A stretch of DNA of 64,000 nt from Geobacillus genomosp. 3 (GTDB lineage: Bacteria; Bacillota; Bacilli; Bacillales; Anoxybacillaceae), in the NCBI RefSeq assembly GCF_000445995.2, contig NC_022080.4, forward strand, positions 2,940,001-3,004,000, in the 5' to 3' direction. This document shows, piece after piece, positions 33,744 through 43,836 of the stretch (the first letter of the stretch is position 1; the number at the start of each line of letters is the position of its first letter). The position numbers and the translations under genes were made by a program. The notes below the pieces were generated by a model, which saw nothing but the letters and a program-made list of their open reading frames with translations, was not told the DNA's origin and did no database searches.

Positions 33744-36611
33744 TCACGCCTTCGCCGCCTCATAGCGCGCCTGCATGCGCGCCCGGTCGCGCTCGAGAAT
33801 CGGTCGTAAGTAGCGGCCGGTGTGCGATGCCTCGACCCCGGCCACCTCTTCCGGCGTGCCGGCGGCGACGATTTGCCCGCCGCGGTCGCCGCCTTCCGGA
33901 CCTAAGTCAATGATGTAGTCGGCCGTTTTGATGACGTCTAAGTTATGCTCGATGACGAGCACCGTGTCGCCGTTATCGACGAGCCGATGAAGCACGTCAA
34001 GCAGCCGGGAAATGTCATCGACATGCAGCCCGGTCGTCGGCTCATCCAAGATGTAGAGCGTCCGGCCGTTCGAGCGCCGGTGCAGCTCCGCGGCAAGCTT
34101 GACGCGCTGCGCCTCGCCGCCCGAAAGCGTCGTCGCCGGCTGGCCGAGTTTCATATAGCCGAGGCCGACATCATAGAGCGTCTCAAGCTTGCGCTTAATT
34201 TTCGGAATCGAGGCGAAAAAGTCGAGCGCATCTTCGACCGTCATGTCAAGCACATCGGCGATCGTTTTCCCTTTGTACGTCACTTCCAGCGTCTCGCGGT
34301 TGTACCGTTTGCCGTGGCACACTTCGCACGGGACGTATACATCGGGCAAAAAGTGCATCTCAATTTTGATGATCCCGTCGCCATGGCACGCCTCGCAGCG
34401 CCCGCCTTTGACGTTGAAGCTGAAGCGCCCTTTTTTGTAGCCGCGCACTTTCGCTTCGTTCGTCGAGGCAAACACCTCGCGGATGTCGTCAAACACCCCG
34501 GTGTACGTTGCCGGGTTCGATCTTGGGGTGCGGCCGATCGGCGACTGGTCGATGTCAATCACTTTATCGAGATGCTCGAGCCCGCGAATGTCGCGGTGCT
34601 CGCCCGGTTTGGCTTTCGCCCGGTTGAGCTTTTGCGCGAGCGCCTTGTAGAGCACTTCGTTGACGAGCGTGCTTTTGCCCGAACCCGACACCCCGGTAAC
34701 AGCGACAAACGTGCCGAGCGGGATGTTCACCGATACGTTTTTCAAATTGTGCTCCCGCGCGCCGATGACCTCAATCCAGCGCCCGTCCGGCCGGCGCCGC
34801 TCAGCCGGAATCGGGATGAACTTTTTCCCGGATAAATATTGGCCGGTGAGCGAGTTCGGGTCGTTCATCACCTCTTCCGGCGTGCCGGCGGCGACGACTT
34901 CCCCGCCGTGAATGCCCGCCCCCGGGCCGATGTCGATCAAATAATCGGCCGCCAACATCGTATCCTCGTCATGTTCCACGACAATGAGCGTATTGCCGAG
35001 GTCGCGCATGCTTTTCAGCGTCGCGATCAAACGGTCGTTGTCGCGCTGATGAAGGCCGATCGACGGCTCATCGAGCACGTACAACACGCCGGTCAGTCGC
35101 GAGCCGATTTGCGTCGCCAGGCGGATGCGCTGCGCCTCGCCGCCGGAGAGCGTCCCGGCCGAGCGGCTGAGCGTCAAGTAGTCGAGGCCGACGTTTTGCA
35201 AAAAGCCGAGCCGGTCGCGAATTTCCCGCAAAATGAGGCGGGCGATTTGCGTTTCTTTTTCCGTCAGTTCGAGCCCGTCAAAGAACGCGAGCGCCTCGGT
35301 CACCGACATGGCGGTGACTTCGCCGATATGCTTGCCCCCAACCAAAACGGCGAGACTTTCTTTTTTCAGCCGGTATCCTTTACACGTCGGACAAGCTTGT
35401 TCGGCCATATATTTTTCCATCTGCTCGCGGATGTAATCGGAGCTTGTCTCCCGGTAGCGGCGCTCGACGTTCGGGACGACGCCTTCAAACGGGACGTATT
35501 GCTCGCGCACTTGGCCGAAATCGGTCGTATAGCGAAAATGAATCGGCTCCCCGCCGCTGCCGTACAAAAGTTTGTCCAGCTGCTCTTTCGGCAAATCTTT
35601 CACCGGCACGTCCATCGGAATGCCGTAATGGCGGCACACGGCCTCCAGCAGCTGCGGGTAATATTGCGAGCTTTGCGGCTCCCACGGGGCGATGGCGTGC
35701 TCTTTTAACGTCAGCTCCTCGTTTGGGATGACTAAATCGAGATCGACTTCAAGCTTCGCCCCGAGCCCGTCGCAGTCCGGGCAGGCGCCGTACGGGCTGT
35801 TGAACGAAAACAGCCGCGGCTCGAGCTCGCCAATCGAAAAGCCGCAATACGGGCAGGCGTGCTTTTCGCTAAACAGCAGCTCGCCTTCGCCGATCACATC
35901 GACGATGACTTTGCCGTCCGCGAGCTTTAGCGCCGTCTCCAACGAATCGGCAAGCCTGGCCGCGATGCCGTCTTTCATCACAACCCGGTCGACGACGACC
36001 TCAATCGAATGCTTTTTATTTTTCTCAAGCTCAATGTCTTCCGTCACCTCGCGCATCTCGCCGTCAATGCGGACGCGCACATACCCTTGCTTGCGAATAT
36101 CCTCCAATGTCTTGGCGTGCGTCCCTTTCCGTCCGGAGACGACCGGCGCCAAAATTTGCATTTTCGTCCGCTCCGGGTAGGCGAGCAGCCGGTCGACCAT
36201 TTGCTCGATCGTCTGCGATTGGATCTCAATGCCGTGCGTCGGACAGACCGGCCGGCCGATGCGGGCAAACAGCAGCCGCAAATAGTCGTAAATTTCCGTC
36301 ACCGTGCCGACCGTTGAACGCGGGTTGCGGCTCGTCGTTTTTTGGTCGATCGAAATGGCGGGCGACAACCCTTCAATCGCATCGACATCCGGCTTGTCCA
36401 TCTGCCCTAAAAACTGGCGGGCGTACGCCGACAGCGATTCGACGTAGCGCCGCTGCCCTTCGGCGTAAATCGTATCAAACGCGAGCGACGACTTCCCCGA
36501 CCCGGACAGCCCGGTCAAAACGACGAGCTTGCCGCGCGGGATTTCGACGTCAATGTTTTTCAAGTTATGGGCGCGCGCCCCTTTGACAACAATTTTCTCC
36601 GTTCCGTTCAC
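33744..36611 (-). CDS. uvrA: Excinuclease ABC subunit A
   Basis: DNA-damage recognition ATPase of nucleotide excision repair, 955 aa. Two ABC modules are visible, with Walker A motifs GLSGSGKSS (near residue 33) and GVSGSGKST (near 640), two signature motifs (LSGGEAQR), and zinc-finger cysteines (CPYCG... CPDC, and CEACHGDG... CEVC). The start is GTG at 36611, preceded by GGAAGG. It lies 7 nt after uvrB and shares its LexA-controlled promoter. Confidence 0.97.
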   Translation of the reverse strand: MNGTEKIVVKGARAHNLKNIDVEIPRGKLVVLTGLSGSGKSSLAFDTIYAEGQRRYVESLSAYARQFLGQMDKPDVDAIEGLSPAISIDQKTTSRNPRSTVGTVTEIYDYLRLLFARIGRPVCPTHGIEIQSQTIEQMVDRLLAYPERTKMQILAPVVSGRKGTHAKTLEDIRKQGYVRVRIDGEMREVTEDIELEKNKKHSIEVVVDRVVMKDGIAARLADSLETALKLADGKVIVDVIGEGELLFSEKHACPYCGFSIGELEPRLFSFNSPYGACPDCDGLGAKLEVDLDLVIPNEELTLKEHAIAPWEPQSSQYYPQLLEAVCRHYGIPMDVPVKDLPKEQLDKLLYGSGGEPIHFRYTTDFGQVREQYVPFEGVVPNVERRYRETSSDYIREQMEKYMAEQACPTCKGYRLKKESLAVLVGGKHIGEVTAMSVTEALAFFDGLELTEKETQIARLILREIRDRLGFLQNVGLDYLTLSRSAGTLSGGEAQRIRLATQIGSRLTGVLYVLDEPSIGLHQRDNDRLIATLKSMRDLGNTLIVVEHDEDTMLAADYLIDIGPGAGIHGGEVVAAGTPEEVMNDPNSLTGQYLSGKKFIPIPAERRRPDGRWIEVIGAREHNLKNVSVNIPLGTFVAVTGVSGSGKSTLVNEVLYKALAQKLNRAKAKPGEHRDIRGLEHLDKVIDIDQSPIGRTPRSNPATYTGVFDDIREVFASTNEAKVRGYKKGRFSFNVKGGRCEACHGDGIIKIEMHFLPDVYVPCEVCHGKRYNRETLEVTYKGKTIADVLDMTVEDALDFFASIPKIKRKLETLYDVGLGYMKLGQPATTLSGGEAQRVKLAAELHRRSNGRTLYILDEPTTGLHVDDISRLLDVLHRLVDNGDTVLVIEHNLDVIKTADYIIDLGPEGGDRGGQIVAAGTPEEVAGVEASHTGRYLRPILERDRARMQARYEAAKA

Positions 36612-36618
36612 CCGGCCA

Positions 36619-38598
36619 TCATCCTTCCGCTTTCAACTCGAAAATGACATCGCGCAGCTGGGCGGCCCGCTCGAAGTCAAGCGCTTTGGCCGCTTCTTTC
36701 ATCTCCGCTTCGAGCTTGCGAATCAGCTCTTCCCGGTCTTGTTTCGTCATGTTGGCAGCCGCCGGCTTCGCCTCGTACGTTTCCGTCTCCTCGGCCGCGT
36801 ACGTTGCGCGGATGACATCGCGAATGTCTTTTTGGATCGTCCGCGGCACGATGCCATGTTTCCGGTTGTATTCTTCTTGAATCGCCCGGCGCCGCTTCGT
36901 TTCTTGAATGGCGATTTCCATCGATTTCGTGACCGTATCGGCGTACATGATCACATGGCCGTTCGCGTTGCGCGCCGCACGGCCGATCGTCTGAATGAGC
37001 GAACGCTCCGAGCGCAAAAACCCTTCTTTGTCAGCATCCAAAATGGCGACCAGCGACACCTCGGGAATATCGAGCCCTTCCCGCAGCAAGTTGATGCCGA
37101 CCAACACATCGTATTTGCCAAGCCGCAAATCGCGGATGATTTCAATGCGCTCAAGCGTCTTAATTTCCGAATGCAAATAGGCGACTTTGATGCCCGCTTC
37201 TTTCAAGTAATCGGTCAAATCTTCCGCCATCTTTTTCGTCAGCGTCGTGACCAACGTCCGCTCGTTCCGCTCGACGCGTTCGCGGATTTCCCCGATCAAA
37301 TCGTCAATTTGCCCTTCGATCGGACGGACGTCAATCGTCGGATCCAACAGCCCGGTCGGGCGGATGATTTGTTCAACGACTCCCGGGCTATGTTCGAGCT
37401 CGTACGGCCCCGGCGTCGCCGAGACGTAAATGATTTGGTTGATTTTTTGTTCGAACTCTTCAAACGTGAGCGGCCGGTTGTCCAGCGCCGACGGCAGACG
37501 GAAGCCGTGGTCGACGAGCACTTGCTTGCGCGCCCGGTCGCCGTTGTACATGCCGCGCAGCTGCGGCAAGGTGACGTGCGACTCATCAATGATGATCAAA
37601 AAATCGTCCGGAAAGTAGTCAAGCAGCGTATACGGCGTCGACCCCGGCGGCCGGAGCGCCAAATGGCGCGAATAGTTTTCAATCCCGGAACAAAAGCCCA
37701 TCTCGCGCATCATTTCCAAATCGTAGCGCGTCCGCTGCTCCAGCCGCTGCGCCTCCAAAAGCTTCCCTTGTCCGCGCAGCTCGGCGAGCCGCTCTTCCAG
37801 CTCTTTTTCAATGTTCTCGATCGCAATCCGCATTTTCTCCTCGCGCGTGACGAAGTGCGACGCCGGGAAAATGGCGACATGCTCGCGCTCGCCGAGCACT
37901 TCGCCGGTGAGCGCGTCCACCTCGCGGATGCGCTCAATTTCATCGCCGAAAAATTCGACGCGAATGCAATGTTCATCGCGCGACGCCGGGAAAATTTCCA
38001 CCACATCGCCGCGGACACGGAACGTGCCGCGCCGAAAGTCGATGTCATTGCGGTCGTACTGAATGTCGACGAGCCGCCGCAGCAGCACGTTGCGCTCGAT
38101 TTCCATCCCGACGCGCAGTGAAACGACAAGTTCGCGATATTCTTCCGGCGACCCTAAGCCGTAAATGCAGGAGACGCTGGCAACGATAATGACGTCCCGG
38201 CGCTCAAACAACGCCGATGTTGCCGAGTGGCGCAATTTGTCGATTTCATCGTTGATTTTCGCGTCCTTTTCAATGTACGTATCCGTCTGCGGCACGTACG
38301 CCTCCGGCTGATAGTAATCGTAATAGCTGACAAAATATTCGACGGCGTTATGCGGAAAAAATTCTTTCAGCTCGCTGTACAATTGACCGGCAAGCGTCTT
38401 GTTGTGGGCGATGACGAGCGTCGGCTTGTTCACTTGGGCGATCACGTTCGAGATCGTAAACGTTTTGCCCGTCCCCGTCGCCCCCAGCAACGTTTGGTGC
38501 TTTCCCCCGCCCTTGACGCCTTCGACTAGTTTCTCAATCGCTTGCGGCTGATCGCCTTGCGGTTTGTATGGTGACACTAATTGAAAACGGTTGTCCAC
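36619..38598 (-). CDS. uvrB: Excinuclease ABC subunit B
   Basis: Helicase-like damage-verification subunit, 659 aa. Walker A is LGATGTGKT, the beta-hairpin region [20 protein letters not shown] follows, the DESH-type Walker B is IIDESHV, and the C-terminal UVR motif ([19 protein letters not shown]) that binds UvrC is complete. The GTG at 38598 follows GGAGGAGAAAC. Transcribed with uvrA; the LexA box lies about 70 nt upstream. Confidence 0.97.
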   Translation of the reverse strand: MDNRFQLVSPYKPQGDQPQAIEKLVEGVKGGGKHQTLLGATGTGKTFTISNVIAQVNKPTLVIAHNKTLAGQLYSELKEFFPHNAVEYFVSYYDYYQPEAYVPQTDTYIEKDAKINDEIDKLRHSATSALFERRDVIIVASVSCIYGLGSPEEYRELVVSLRVGMEIERNVLLRRLVDIQYDRNDIDFRRGTFRVRGDVVEIFPASRDEHCIRVEFFGDEIERIREVDALTGEVLGEREHVAIFPASHFVTREEKMRIAIENIEKELEERLAELRGQGKLLEAQRLEQRTRYDLEMMREMGFCSGIENYSRHLALRPPGSTPYTLLDYFPDDFLIIIDESHVTLPQLRGMYNGDRARKQVLVDHGFRLPSALDNRPLTFEEFEQKINQIIYVSATPGPYELEHSPGVVEQIIRPTGLLDPTIDVRPIEGQIDDLIGEIRERVERNERTLVTTLTKKMAEDLTDYLKEAGIKVAYLHSEIKTLERIEIIRDLRLGKYDVLVGINLLREGLDIPEVSLVAILDADKEGFLRSERSLIQTIGRAARNANGHVIMYADTVTKSMEIAIQETKRRRAIQEEYNRKHGIVPRTIQKDIRDVIRATYAAEETETYEAKPAAANMTKQDREELIRKLEAEMKEAAKALDFERAAQLRDVIFELKAEG

Positions 38599-38668
38599 CG
38601 TTTCTCCTCCTTCTTCAATCCATCTTTCCCCATTGTATCATATCCTCTGCGCAGATGCACAAAAAACG

Positions 38669-38682
38669 CGAACTAATATTCG
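38669..38682 (-). promoter_or_regulatory. LexA (SOS) box of uvrBA
   Basis: CGAATATTAGTTCG on the minus strand matches the Gram-positive LexA/DinR consensus CGAACATATGTTCG at 11 of 14 positions. A TACAAT -10 box lies downstream at 38632-38637. Confidence 0.8.
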
Positions 38683-38735
38683 TACCAATCCGCACAGCGA
38701 TTTCCATTGTGCCAGGCCGCTTCCGGCCGCGTGGA

Positions 38736-38775
38736 CGAAAAAGCGGACCGCTTCAGCCGGGGTCCGCTTTTTCGT
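38736..38775. terminator. Terminator of csbA
   Basis: ACGAAAAAGCGGACC (38736-38750) and GGTCCGCTTTTTCGT (38761-38775) form a 15-bp stem with built-in A/T tracts. It overlaps the csbA stop codon and separates it from the uvrBA promoter. Confidence 0.88.
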
Positions 38776-38996
38776 CATTTCTTTAAGTTGTCCAGCATGC
38801 GCCCCGCCAACAGAAAGCCGGCAATCGTTGACGCAATATCGGCGACGATTTCGTGCAGCTCATCCGTATACCCTTTGGCATATGAAGCGACAAGCAAGGC
38901 AACGGTCAACAACAACGCAATGTAACGGTTGTACGTCACCCGCGCAAACAGCAACATCAGAAGGCACGGGATGACAAGGGCAGCGAGAAACCACAT
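38775..38996 (-). CDS. csbA: CsbA-like small membrane protein
   Basis: 73-aa hydrophobic protein with two or three helices (FARVTYNRYIALLLTVALLVASYAKGYTD), resembling the general-stress protein CsbA, which sits upstream of uvrB in B. subtilis as well. Function unknown. It follows minJ by 16 nt and is probably cotranscribed; no sigma-B promoter was recognised. Confidence 0.85.
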   Translation of the reverse strand: MWFLAALVIPCLLMLLFARVTYNRYIALLLTVALLVASYAKGYTDELHEIVADIASTIAGFLLAGRMLDNLKK

Positions 38997-39012
38997 ACGC
39001 GTCTAGTCTCCT

Positions 39013-40182
39013 TTACGACACAGCTTCGGACGCCGAAGCGCCCCGGTGATGGACGAACAGCAGGCCAAGTTCATGGTGGCCGTCTTCATACACCGCTCCT
39101 TGGACGAAGCGGATCTCGCCGTTATGGCTGATGACTTCCAGCTTGCAAAACGCGCGGTTGCGCTGGAGCGCCTCGTAAAACTCGGCCTCCGTCTGCACGG
39201 GAACACCGTTTGCCTTCACAACCACTTCCCCGATGCGCAGTCCCATTTTTTCCGCTTTGGAATTCGGAAGCACCCCGACGATCACCACACCTTGCGCATG
39301 GCGGGCAAACCGGGGCGGGCGGGCGCGGTCGGCGCGGTGACCGGAAAAGGCGATCCACTCCCGCCCGATGATGGCTGCAGCTCCTGCAGCGGCCGCCAGC
39401 AACGGATGCCAGATCCCCGGGACAGCCAGCACGGCGGCAAGCCAGGCGAGGCGAAGCACGCGCCGCCCCTCTTCCCGGGCTGCTTCCGCCGGCAGCACGT
39501 GCTGCCGGCGCTGTGAAAAGCCGAGAAGAAACGGCACAAGCCAAAACGAATAGCCGTTCCCGGCCGGAATAAGCGGCCACCACGAAGCGTCCAGCCCGCC
39601 GCCCGGTACCGGCAGCACGACCGGCACAAACCAAAACCGCTGCGTCCACTGCATGCCGACGATCATCCCGCGCTTGCTTCTCGCAAGCTGCGGCGAGGCC
39701 GCCCCGTTTTGCGAACGGAGGATGAGCCATCCTTCCGCCAACAGCAGCAACACAAGCAGGGCGGCAAGCGCCCCCCCATCCGCCGCGCCGTCCGGCAACA
39801 GACGGGCGGCAAGCCCGCTTGACCCCGCCAAGCCGAGCAAGACGAGCGCTCCGCCCACCGTATAGGCCGGTGAAAGGAGGCGCGCCTCCATCGTCAAGCC
39901 GAGCAGGATCGTCAACCCCGTCACCGCCCACACCGCACCCGGCGGCAACGCGAGCCCGATGCCGGACGCAACGGCGGACAGCACAGCGCCCGCTGCCCAT
40001 CCCCACGTCCAAAGCCCGCGCCATTCTTGCCCCATCCGATGAACGCGCACATGAAAATCACGACGCTCCCGCTTTACTCGTCGCCATCCGGCGGCAAGGG
40101 CTAAAAGAATACCATAATAAAGGAGCGGCTGCCGCCATACGCCCGCAATCCCTTCCAGCCATTCCAACCCCCATGTTGCCAT
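39013..40182 (-). CDS. minJ: Cell division topological determinant MinJ
   Basis: 389 aa: six to eight membrane helices in residues about 1-270, then a PDZ domain (GVVIVGVLPNSKAEKMGLRIGEVVVKANGVPV, split here as GVVIVGVLPNSKA and MGLRIGEVVV). This architecture and the location between ctpB/racA and csbA match B. subtilis MinJ (YvjD), which links DivIVA to MinCD at cell poles. Start ATG 40182. Confidence 0.85.
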   Translation of the reverse strand: MATWGLEWLEGIAGVWRQPLLYYGILLALAAGWRRVKRERRDFHVRVHRMGQEWRGLWTWGWAAGAVLSAVASGIGLALPPGAVWAVTGLTILLGLTMEARLLSPAYTVGGALVLLGLAGSSGLAARLLPDGAADGGALAALLVLLLLAEGWLILRSQNGAASPQLARSKRGMIVGMQWTQRFWFVPVVLPVPGGGLDASWWPLIPAGNGYSFWLVPFLLGFSQRRQHVLPAEAAREEGRRVLRLAWLAAVLAVPGIWHPLLAAAAGAAAIIGREWIAFSGHRADRARPPRFARHAQGVVIVGVLPNSKAEKMGLRIGEVVVKANGVPVQTEAEFYEALQRNRAFCKLEVISHNGEIRFVQGAVYEDGHHELGLLFVHHRGASASEAVS

Positions 40183-40336
40183 CCGCTTCCCCCCGCTTCG
40201 TTCATCAGTCTATATCTTTTATTCTACCAAACGGCCGGAACAAATCCCATGCCTGCCGCCATCTTTTTTGTCCGGATGGCGAATTTGTGCCGTTTTCCAC
40301 TTTCTTTGCCGAATGAGCACTAGTTTTGTCGGTCAG

Positions 40337-40362
40337 GCAGGATTTTCGATGAACATAGAAAA
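40337..40362 (+). promoter_or_regulatory. Candidate sigma-H promoter of racA
   Basis: GCAGGATTT (40337-40345) fits the sigma-H -35 box and CATAGAAAA (about 40354-40362) is a fair -10. RacA is made under sigma-H at the onset of sporulation in B. subtilis. A Spo0A-like TTTGTCGG lies just upstream. Spacing and -10 are imperfect. Confidence 0.35.
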
Positions 40363-40399
40363 AGGATATAACAGAAGATGAAAAAGGAGGAGTGGAACG

Positions 40400-40918
40400 A
40401 TGGAATTAAAAACGCCTGACGTTGCCGCCCGTCTCGGAGTGTCGCCCAAAACGGTTCAGCGCTGGGTGCGGAAATACAATATTCCGCTGCAGAAAAATGA
40501 AGCCGGTCACTACTTGTTTGACGAAAAAACGGTCGCCCTGCTTGAGCGGGTCAAATTTGAACAAGGCGCGGCACTCGAAGCGCCCCCGGCTTCCGACCGT
40601 CCCTCGACACCGCCGCCGAACGTTCCCATTCACACTTTATTCCAAGGATATGTCGAACCGGAAATCGAACGCGTATCCTCACGCCTTGAGCAACTCGAAC
40701 GACAACTGGAACAAAAAGCCGATGACGTTGTTTCGATCCAATTGCTTCATCATCGCCAAGAAATGGAAGAAATCACCGCCCGCCTCACCGCCCTCGAACA
40801 GCTTGTCGCCCGTCTTGAACAGCAGCTGAACAAACAGCCGCCTTCTTCCCATGACACACCGAATGAGCCAAAGCGGAAGCGACGCGGCCTCGGGCGGGTG
40901 ATGGGTTTGTTCGTTTGA
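40400..40918 (+). CDS. racA: Chromosome-anchoring protein RacA
   Basis: 172 aa: an N-terminal MerR-type winged helix-turn-helix (VAARLGVSPKTVQRWVRKYNIPL), a Pro-rich linker, a coiled coil (residues about 85-145) and a basic tail (KRKRRGLGRVMGLFV). This matches RacA, which tethers origin regions to DivIVA at the cell poles during sporulation. AAAAGGAGGAG precedes the ATG. It is the only plus-strand gene in this section and has its own terminator. Its neighbour MinJ acts at the same poles. Confidence 0.85.
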   Translation: MELKTPDVAARLGVSPKTVQRWVRKYNIPLQKNEAGHYLFDEKTVALLERVKFEQGAALEAPPASDRPSTPPPNVPIHTLFQGYVEPEIERVSSRLEQLERQLEQKADDVVSIQLLHHRQEMEEITARLTALEQLVARLEQQLNKQPPSSHDTPNEPKRKRRGLGRVMGLFV

Positions 40919-40929
40919 CGGCCCGTGCG

Positions 40930-40959
40930 CGCTCTGCCCCGTGCAGGGCGTTTTTTTTT
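40930..40959 (+). terminator. Terminator of racA
   Basis: CGCTCTGC (40930-40937) and GCAGGGCG (40943-40950) close a 5-nt loop and are followed by nine T. Confidence 0.92.
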
Positions 40960-40964
40960 GCACC

Positions 40965-40991
40965 AAAAAGGGCCCCCATTGCCGGGAGCCC
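40965..40991 (-). terminator. Terminator of ctpB
   Basis: GGGCCCCC (40970-40977) pairs with GGGAGCCC (40984-40991), followed on the minus strand by five T. It sits 10 nt past the ctpB stop. Confidence 0.85.
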
Positions 40992-41000
40992 GGCTATGGT

Positions 41001-42446
41001 TTATGGGAATAGGACGTTTAACGCCGCTTTCAGCTGCACATCATGCTGCGGATCACGGATGGCTTCCATAATTTTTGCCTGCAGCACATCGGCTGTCTGT
41101 TCGTCGATGCGACCATTGGCTGGCAGCTTATTCGCTTGTTGAAAGGCTTTTACCGCTGTTTCCGTCTGTTTGCTGAAGTAGCCGTCAGTGCGGCCTGGAT
41201 CAAAGCCAAGCCCTTTTAACATTTTTTGCGCATTGGCGATTTGCTCGTTGTTCATATCATACTGGAGCGGTTTTTCGACATGAAGCGGAGCAACGTGGAA
41301 ATAATCCGGCTGAGCTACTACCACATCCGGCTTAATCCCTTTTTCGTGAACCCAATGACCATCGGGCGTCAACCATTTATACAGCGTCAACTTAATGTTG
41401 CTGCCGTCGCCCATCGGAATCGCTTGCTGCACCGTCCCCTTGCCGAACGTCGCCTCACCGACGAGCTTGTAGCCGCCCGCTTCTTTCATCGCCCCGGCTA
41501 AAATTTCTGACGCCGACGCGCTTCCGTTGTCAATAAGCACGACGATCGGGTACGGCTTTTTCGTCGTCAAGTCGGAGTAAAACTTTTGCCTGTCACCGTC
41601 GCGCTCCTCAATTTGCACGTACGGTTTTCCTTTCGGAACGAGCTGCTTTAAAATTTCTTCCACGCTTTGCAAATAGCCGCCCGGATTGCCGCGCACATCG
41701 ATGATCAAACCGTCAATCTGCTCAGCTTCAAGCTCGGCCAGTTTCTTTTTGAAATCGGCGGCCGTATTTTCCGAGAACGACGTAATTTGCAAATACCCGG
41801 CCTTTTTGCCATCATACGTTTTGATCGACTCATATACCGTCTGAATCGGAATTTCGTCGCGGACAACTTTCACTTTCATCACATTTTTCGCGCCCGGCCG
41901 CAAAATCTCAAGTTCTACTGTCGTCCCTTTTTTGCCGCGGATTTTCAGTACCGCTTCATACAAATCAAGCCCTTCCAGGCTTTCCCCGTTGACGCGCAAA
42001 ATTTGATCATTCGGCTTCAACCCCGCTTTTTCCGCGGGCGAATTTTTAATCGGCGCCACGATCGTTACTTTGCCGTCAATCATGCTCACTTCAGCGCCGA
42101 TCCCTTCAAACGATGAATCGAGCGATTCGTTGAACTGCTCGGTCGTCTCTGCATCCATATAGACGGAATACGGGTCATCCAGCGTGCCGATCATCCCTTG
42201 AATGGCGCCTTCCGTCAATGTTTTCTCATCGACTTTTTCCACGTACCGGTTTTTGATGAGTTCATACGCCTGGCGAATTTTTTTCATTTCTTCATGATCG
42301 CCGGCCGTCTTGGACAGTTCCTCGGAAATGGCCACCGGCATCGGTCCGTCTTCCGCTCCGCCGGCCAACTGCAAGCCGGCATACGTCCCGCCGGCCCCGA
42401 TCAGCATCGAGATGACCATCAGTACGGCCGTTGTCGTTTTTTTCAC
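41001..42446 (-). CDS. ctpB: Carboxy-terminal processing protease CtpB
   Basis: S41 serine protease, 481 aa. Order: N-terminal signal/anchor helix (TAVLMVISMLIGAGGTYAGL), PDZ domain around residues 95-180, protease domain with the nucleophile in DNGSASASEILAGAM and the lysine in TFGKGTVQQA, then a C-terminal peptidoglycan-binding-like domain (QKMLKGLGFDPGRTDGYF). In B. subtilis CtpB cuts SpoIVFA to trigger sigma-K activation. The start is GTG at 42446 behind AGGAGGAAAG. Confidence 0.94.
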   Translation of the reverse strand: MKKTTTAVLMVISMLIGAGGTYAGLQLAGGAEDGPMPVAISEELSKTAGDHEEMKKIRQAYELIKNRYVEKVDEKTLTEGAIQGMIGTLDDPYSVYMDAETTEQFNESLDSSFEGIGAEVSMIDGKVTIVAPIKNSPAEKAGLKPNDQILRVNGESLEGLDLYEAVLKIRGKKGTTVELEILRPGAKNVMKVKVVRDEIPIQTVYESIKTYDGKKAGYLQITSFSENTAADFKKKLAELEAEQIDGLIIDVRGNPGGYLQSVEEILKQLVPKGKPYVQIEERDGDRQKFYSDLTTKKPYPIVVLIDNGSASASEILAGAMKEAGGYKLVGEATFGKGTVQQAIPMGDGSNIKLTLYKWLTPDGHWVHEKGIKPDVVVAQPDYFHVAPLHVEKPLQYDMNNEQIANAQKMLKGLGFDPGRTDGYFSKQTETAVKAFQQANKLPANGRIDEQTADVLQAKIMEAIRDPQHDVQLKAALNVLFP

Positions 42447-42516
42447 GTTTCTTTCCTCCTCACCCTATGCGTAAAAGGAAAAGCACCGCCCGAACGCCGT
42501 GCCATGCCTTTATCTC

Positions 42517-42546
42517 CATCATATGTCAGGCTTGTACGGAGTATGC
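42517..42546 (-). promoter_or_regulatory. Candidate sigma-G-type promoter of ctpB
   Basis: Minus-strand GCATA (42542-42546) and CATATGATG (42517-42525) with 16-bp spacing resemble forespore sigma-G promoters, and ctpB is a sigma-G gene in B. subtilis. The -10 also fits a weak sigma-A box. Confidence 0.35.
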
Positions 42547-42635
42547 TTCCGCGCGTTTCTGCCATTGGCGAAACGCCGCTCATCCCTGCTACTAGTTTAC
42601 ACGCTGCGTTTTGATTTCTCAACTCATACGGGCGC

Positions 42636-42680
42636 GGAAAAAAGAGGCACCCCCGCCGTTTTGGCGAACGATGCCTCTTC
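42636..42680 (-). terminator. Distal terminator downstream of the pirin gene
   Basis: AAGAGGCA (42642-42649) pairs with TGCCTCTT (42672-42679), with an inner GCC/GGC pair; six T follow on the minus strand. A first, weaker hairpin with T-tract (CTCCC/GGGAG, 42704-42731) lies directly after the pirin stop, so two terminators stand in tandem. Confidence 0.8.
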
Positions 42681-42735
42681 TCTTCCTTTCTTGTATCCCC
42701 AGAAAAACTCTCCCTTCAAGCAAAACGGGAGTCGT

Positions 42736-43446
42736 TTACTGTTTCGGTAAATCAATGAGCATGAACCGCGCTCCCCCATTCGTCGCCAGGCGAAGCGCCG
42801 GCGTGTCCGCAATGCGGGCCGCGTCGCGCCGTTCGAGATGGGCCTCGCCGTTTAACGTCAAATCCCCCTCAATGACAAAGATGAAGATGTTTCGCCCTTC
42901 AGGCTGAGTGAACGTCAGCTCATGCCCAACTTCCAAATCGGAAAGATAAATCGTCAAATCTTGATGAATGTGAGCAATCCCCGGGGAAGACGGATGTTTC
43001 GTCACAACCGGCAACAGCGCGTTTTTCATCTTCTCCACCGGGAATTCGGTCCGCTCGTACGACGGCGTGAGCCCGTGCTCTTCCGGCAAAAACCATAGCT
43101 GCAAAAAGTTCACTTCCTCCGTCGCTGACGGATTCACTTCCGAATGGACGATGCCGGTGCCGGCCGACATCCGCTGCACGCCGCCAAACGTCGTCACCGC
43201 TTTATGCCCGGTGCTGTCTTCATGTTGCAAATACCCTTTTAACACGATCGACACAATTTCCATCTCCCGGTGCGGATGGGCGCCAAACCCCGCAAGCGGC
43301 GCGACGAAATCGTCGTTTAACACCCTTAACGGCCCGAATTGAATGTTGTTCGGGTCGTAATACTCGCCAAACGAAAAACTATGGTACGTTTTCAGCCAAC
43401 CGTAATCAGCATGATATCGGGACGACGCCCGGTCAATGCGAATCAT
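42736..43446 (-). CDS. Pirin family protein, YhhW/quercetin 2,3-dioxygenase type
   Basis: Bicupin of 236 aa. The first cupin holds the metal ligands (GFGAHPHREMEIVSIV with His-x-His, then HEDS... and GTGIVHSEVN). YhhW-type pirins oxidise quercetin in vitro; others act in redox signalling. ATG at 43446 follows AAGGGGTGG; upstream in-frame codons to 43527 are not needed. A strong promoter with an MhqR-type operator lies about 170 nt upstream, linking the gene to quinone/aromatic stress. Confidence 0.88.
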   Translation of the reverse strand: MIRIDRASSRYHADYGWLKTYHSFSFGEYYDPNNIQFGPLRVLNDDFVAPLAGFGAHPHREMEIVSIVLKGYLQHEDSTGHKAVTTFGGVQRMSAGTGIVHSEVNPSATEEVNFLQLWFLPEEHGLTPSYERTEFPVEKMKNALLPVVTKHPSSPGIAHIHQDLTIYLSDLEVGHELTFTQPEGRNIFIFVIEGDLTLNGEAHLERRDAARIADTPALRLATNGGARFMLIDLPKQ

Positions 43447-43600
43447 TCTTTTCCACCCCTTCATTGTGAGAAATGATCGGCCCTTAAGCGCGTGCTGTTC
43501 TGAACCAGCAAGCGCCATCACCACCACGGCCTACGATATTGATTCCCGTTTTGCGTTGTCTCATCCCCGTTGGGCGCAACCATTTCTCTTTATTCAATAA

Positions 43601-43616
43601 ATCTCGAATTCGAGAT
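43601..43616 (-). promoter_or_regulatory. MhqR-type operator
   Basis: ATCTCGAATTCGAGAT is a perfect 16-bp palindrome equal to the core of the operator known for the B. subtilis MarR-type repressor MhqR (quinone-responsive). It lies immediately downstream of the -10 box of the pirin promoter, over the probable start point. Confidence 0.82.
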
Positions 43617-43617
43617 A

Positions 43618-43646
43618 ATTATATAAAACCCGCCTTCGCTTGTCAA
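43618..43646 (-). promoter_or_regulatory. Strong sigma-A promoter of the pirin gene
   Basis: Consensus TTGACA (43641-43646) and consensus TATAAT (43618-43623) with 17-bp spacing on the minus strand. Such a perfect promoter is expected to be held down by the adjoining operator. Confidence 0.88.
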
Positions 43647-43684
43647 TCGGGAAACAGGAGAAAAAAATGGGACAGATGGATGAT

Positions 43685-43713
43685 TTACCTGCGGCAAATG
43701 GACAACTTATAGT
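43685..43713 (+). promoter_or_regulatory. Candidate promoter for the riboswitch transcript
   Basis: TTACCT (43685-43690) and TATAGT (43708-43713) with 17-bp spacing on the plus strand, ending about 35 nt before the riboswitch core. Confidence 0.45.
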
Positions 43714-43747
43714 GACAGTAACGCCGCCTCTTCTCCCGCGAGAGGAT

Positions 43748-43836
43748 ACGGCGAAAAGGCAAAGCGTTGGAAACAGCGCGGCGCAAAGCTACAGGGGCTA
43801 CGGCGGCCTACGCTATGCCAGCCAGCTGCCGAACGT
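43748..43836 (+). ncRNA. c-di-GMP-I (GEMM) riboswitch
   Basis: The core matches the GEMM-I pattern element by element: GGCAAA, a stem GCGTTG-GAAA-CAGCGC with the GNRA tetraloop, the invariant CGCAAAGC, the second arm starting ACAGGGGCTA, and the closing TATGCCAGCCAGCTGCCG with the tetraloop-receptor side. It ends about 33 nt before the start of the secreted-protein gene at 43871, with no terminator between, which points to translational control. A second hairpin-forming block (43722-43753) precedes the core. Confidence 0.85.

Noticed and set aside
33403..33747. 114-codon minus-strand frame downstream of uvrA
   Set aside because: It contains the perfect uvrA terminator palindrome and shows no recognisable domain.
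36529..38121. 530-codon open frame on the plus strand
   Set aside because: It lies wholly opposite uvrB/uvrA. GC-rich codon use in uvrB leaves the antisense frame open; the translation shows no family motifs and there is no ribosome-binding site.
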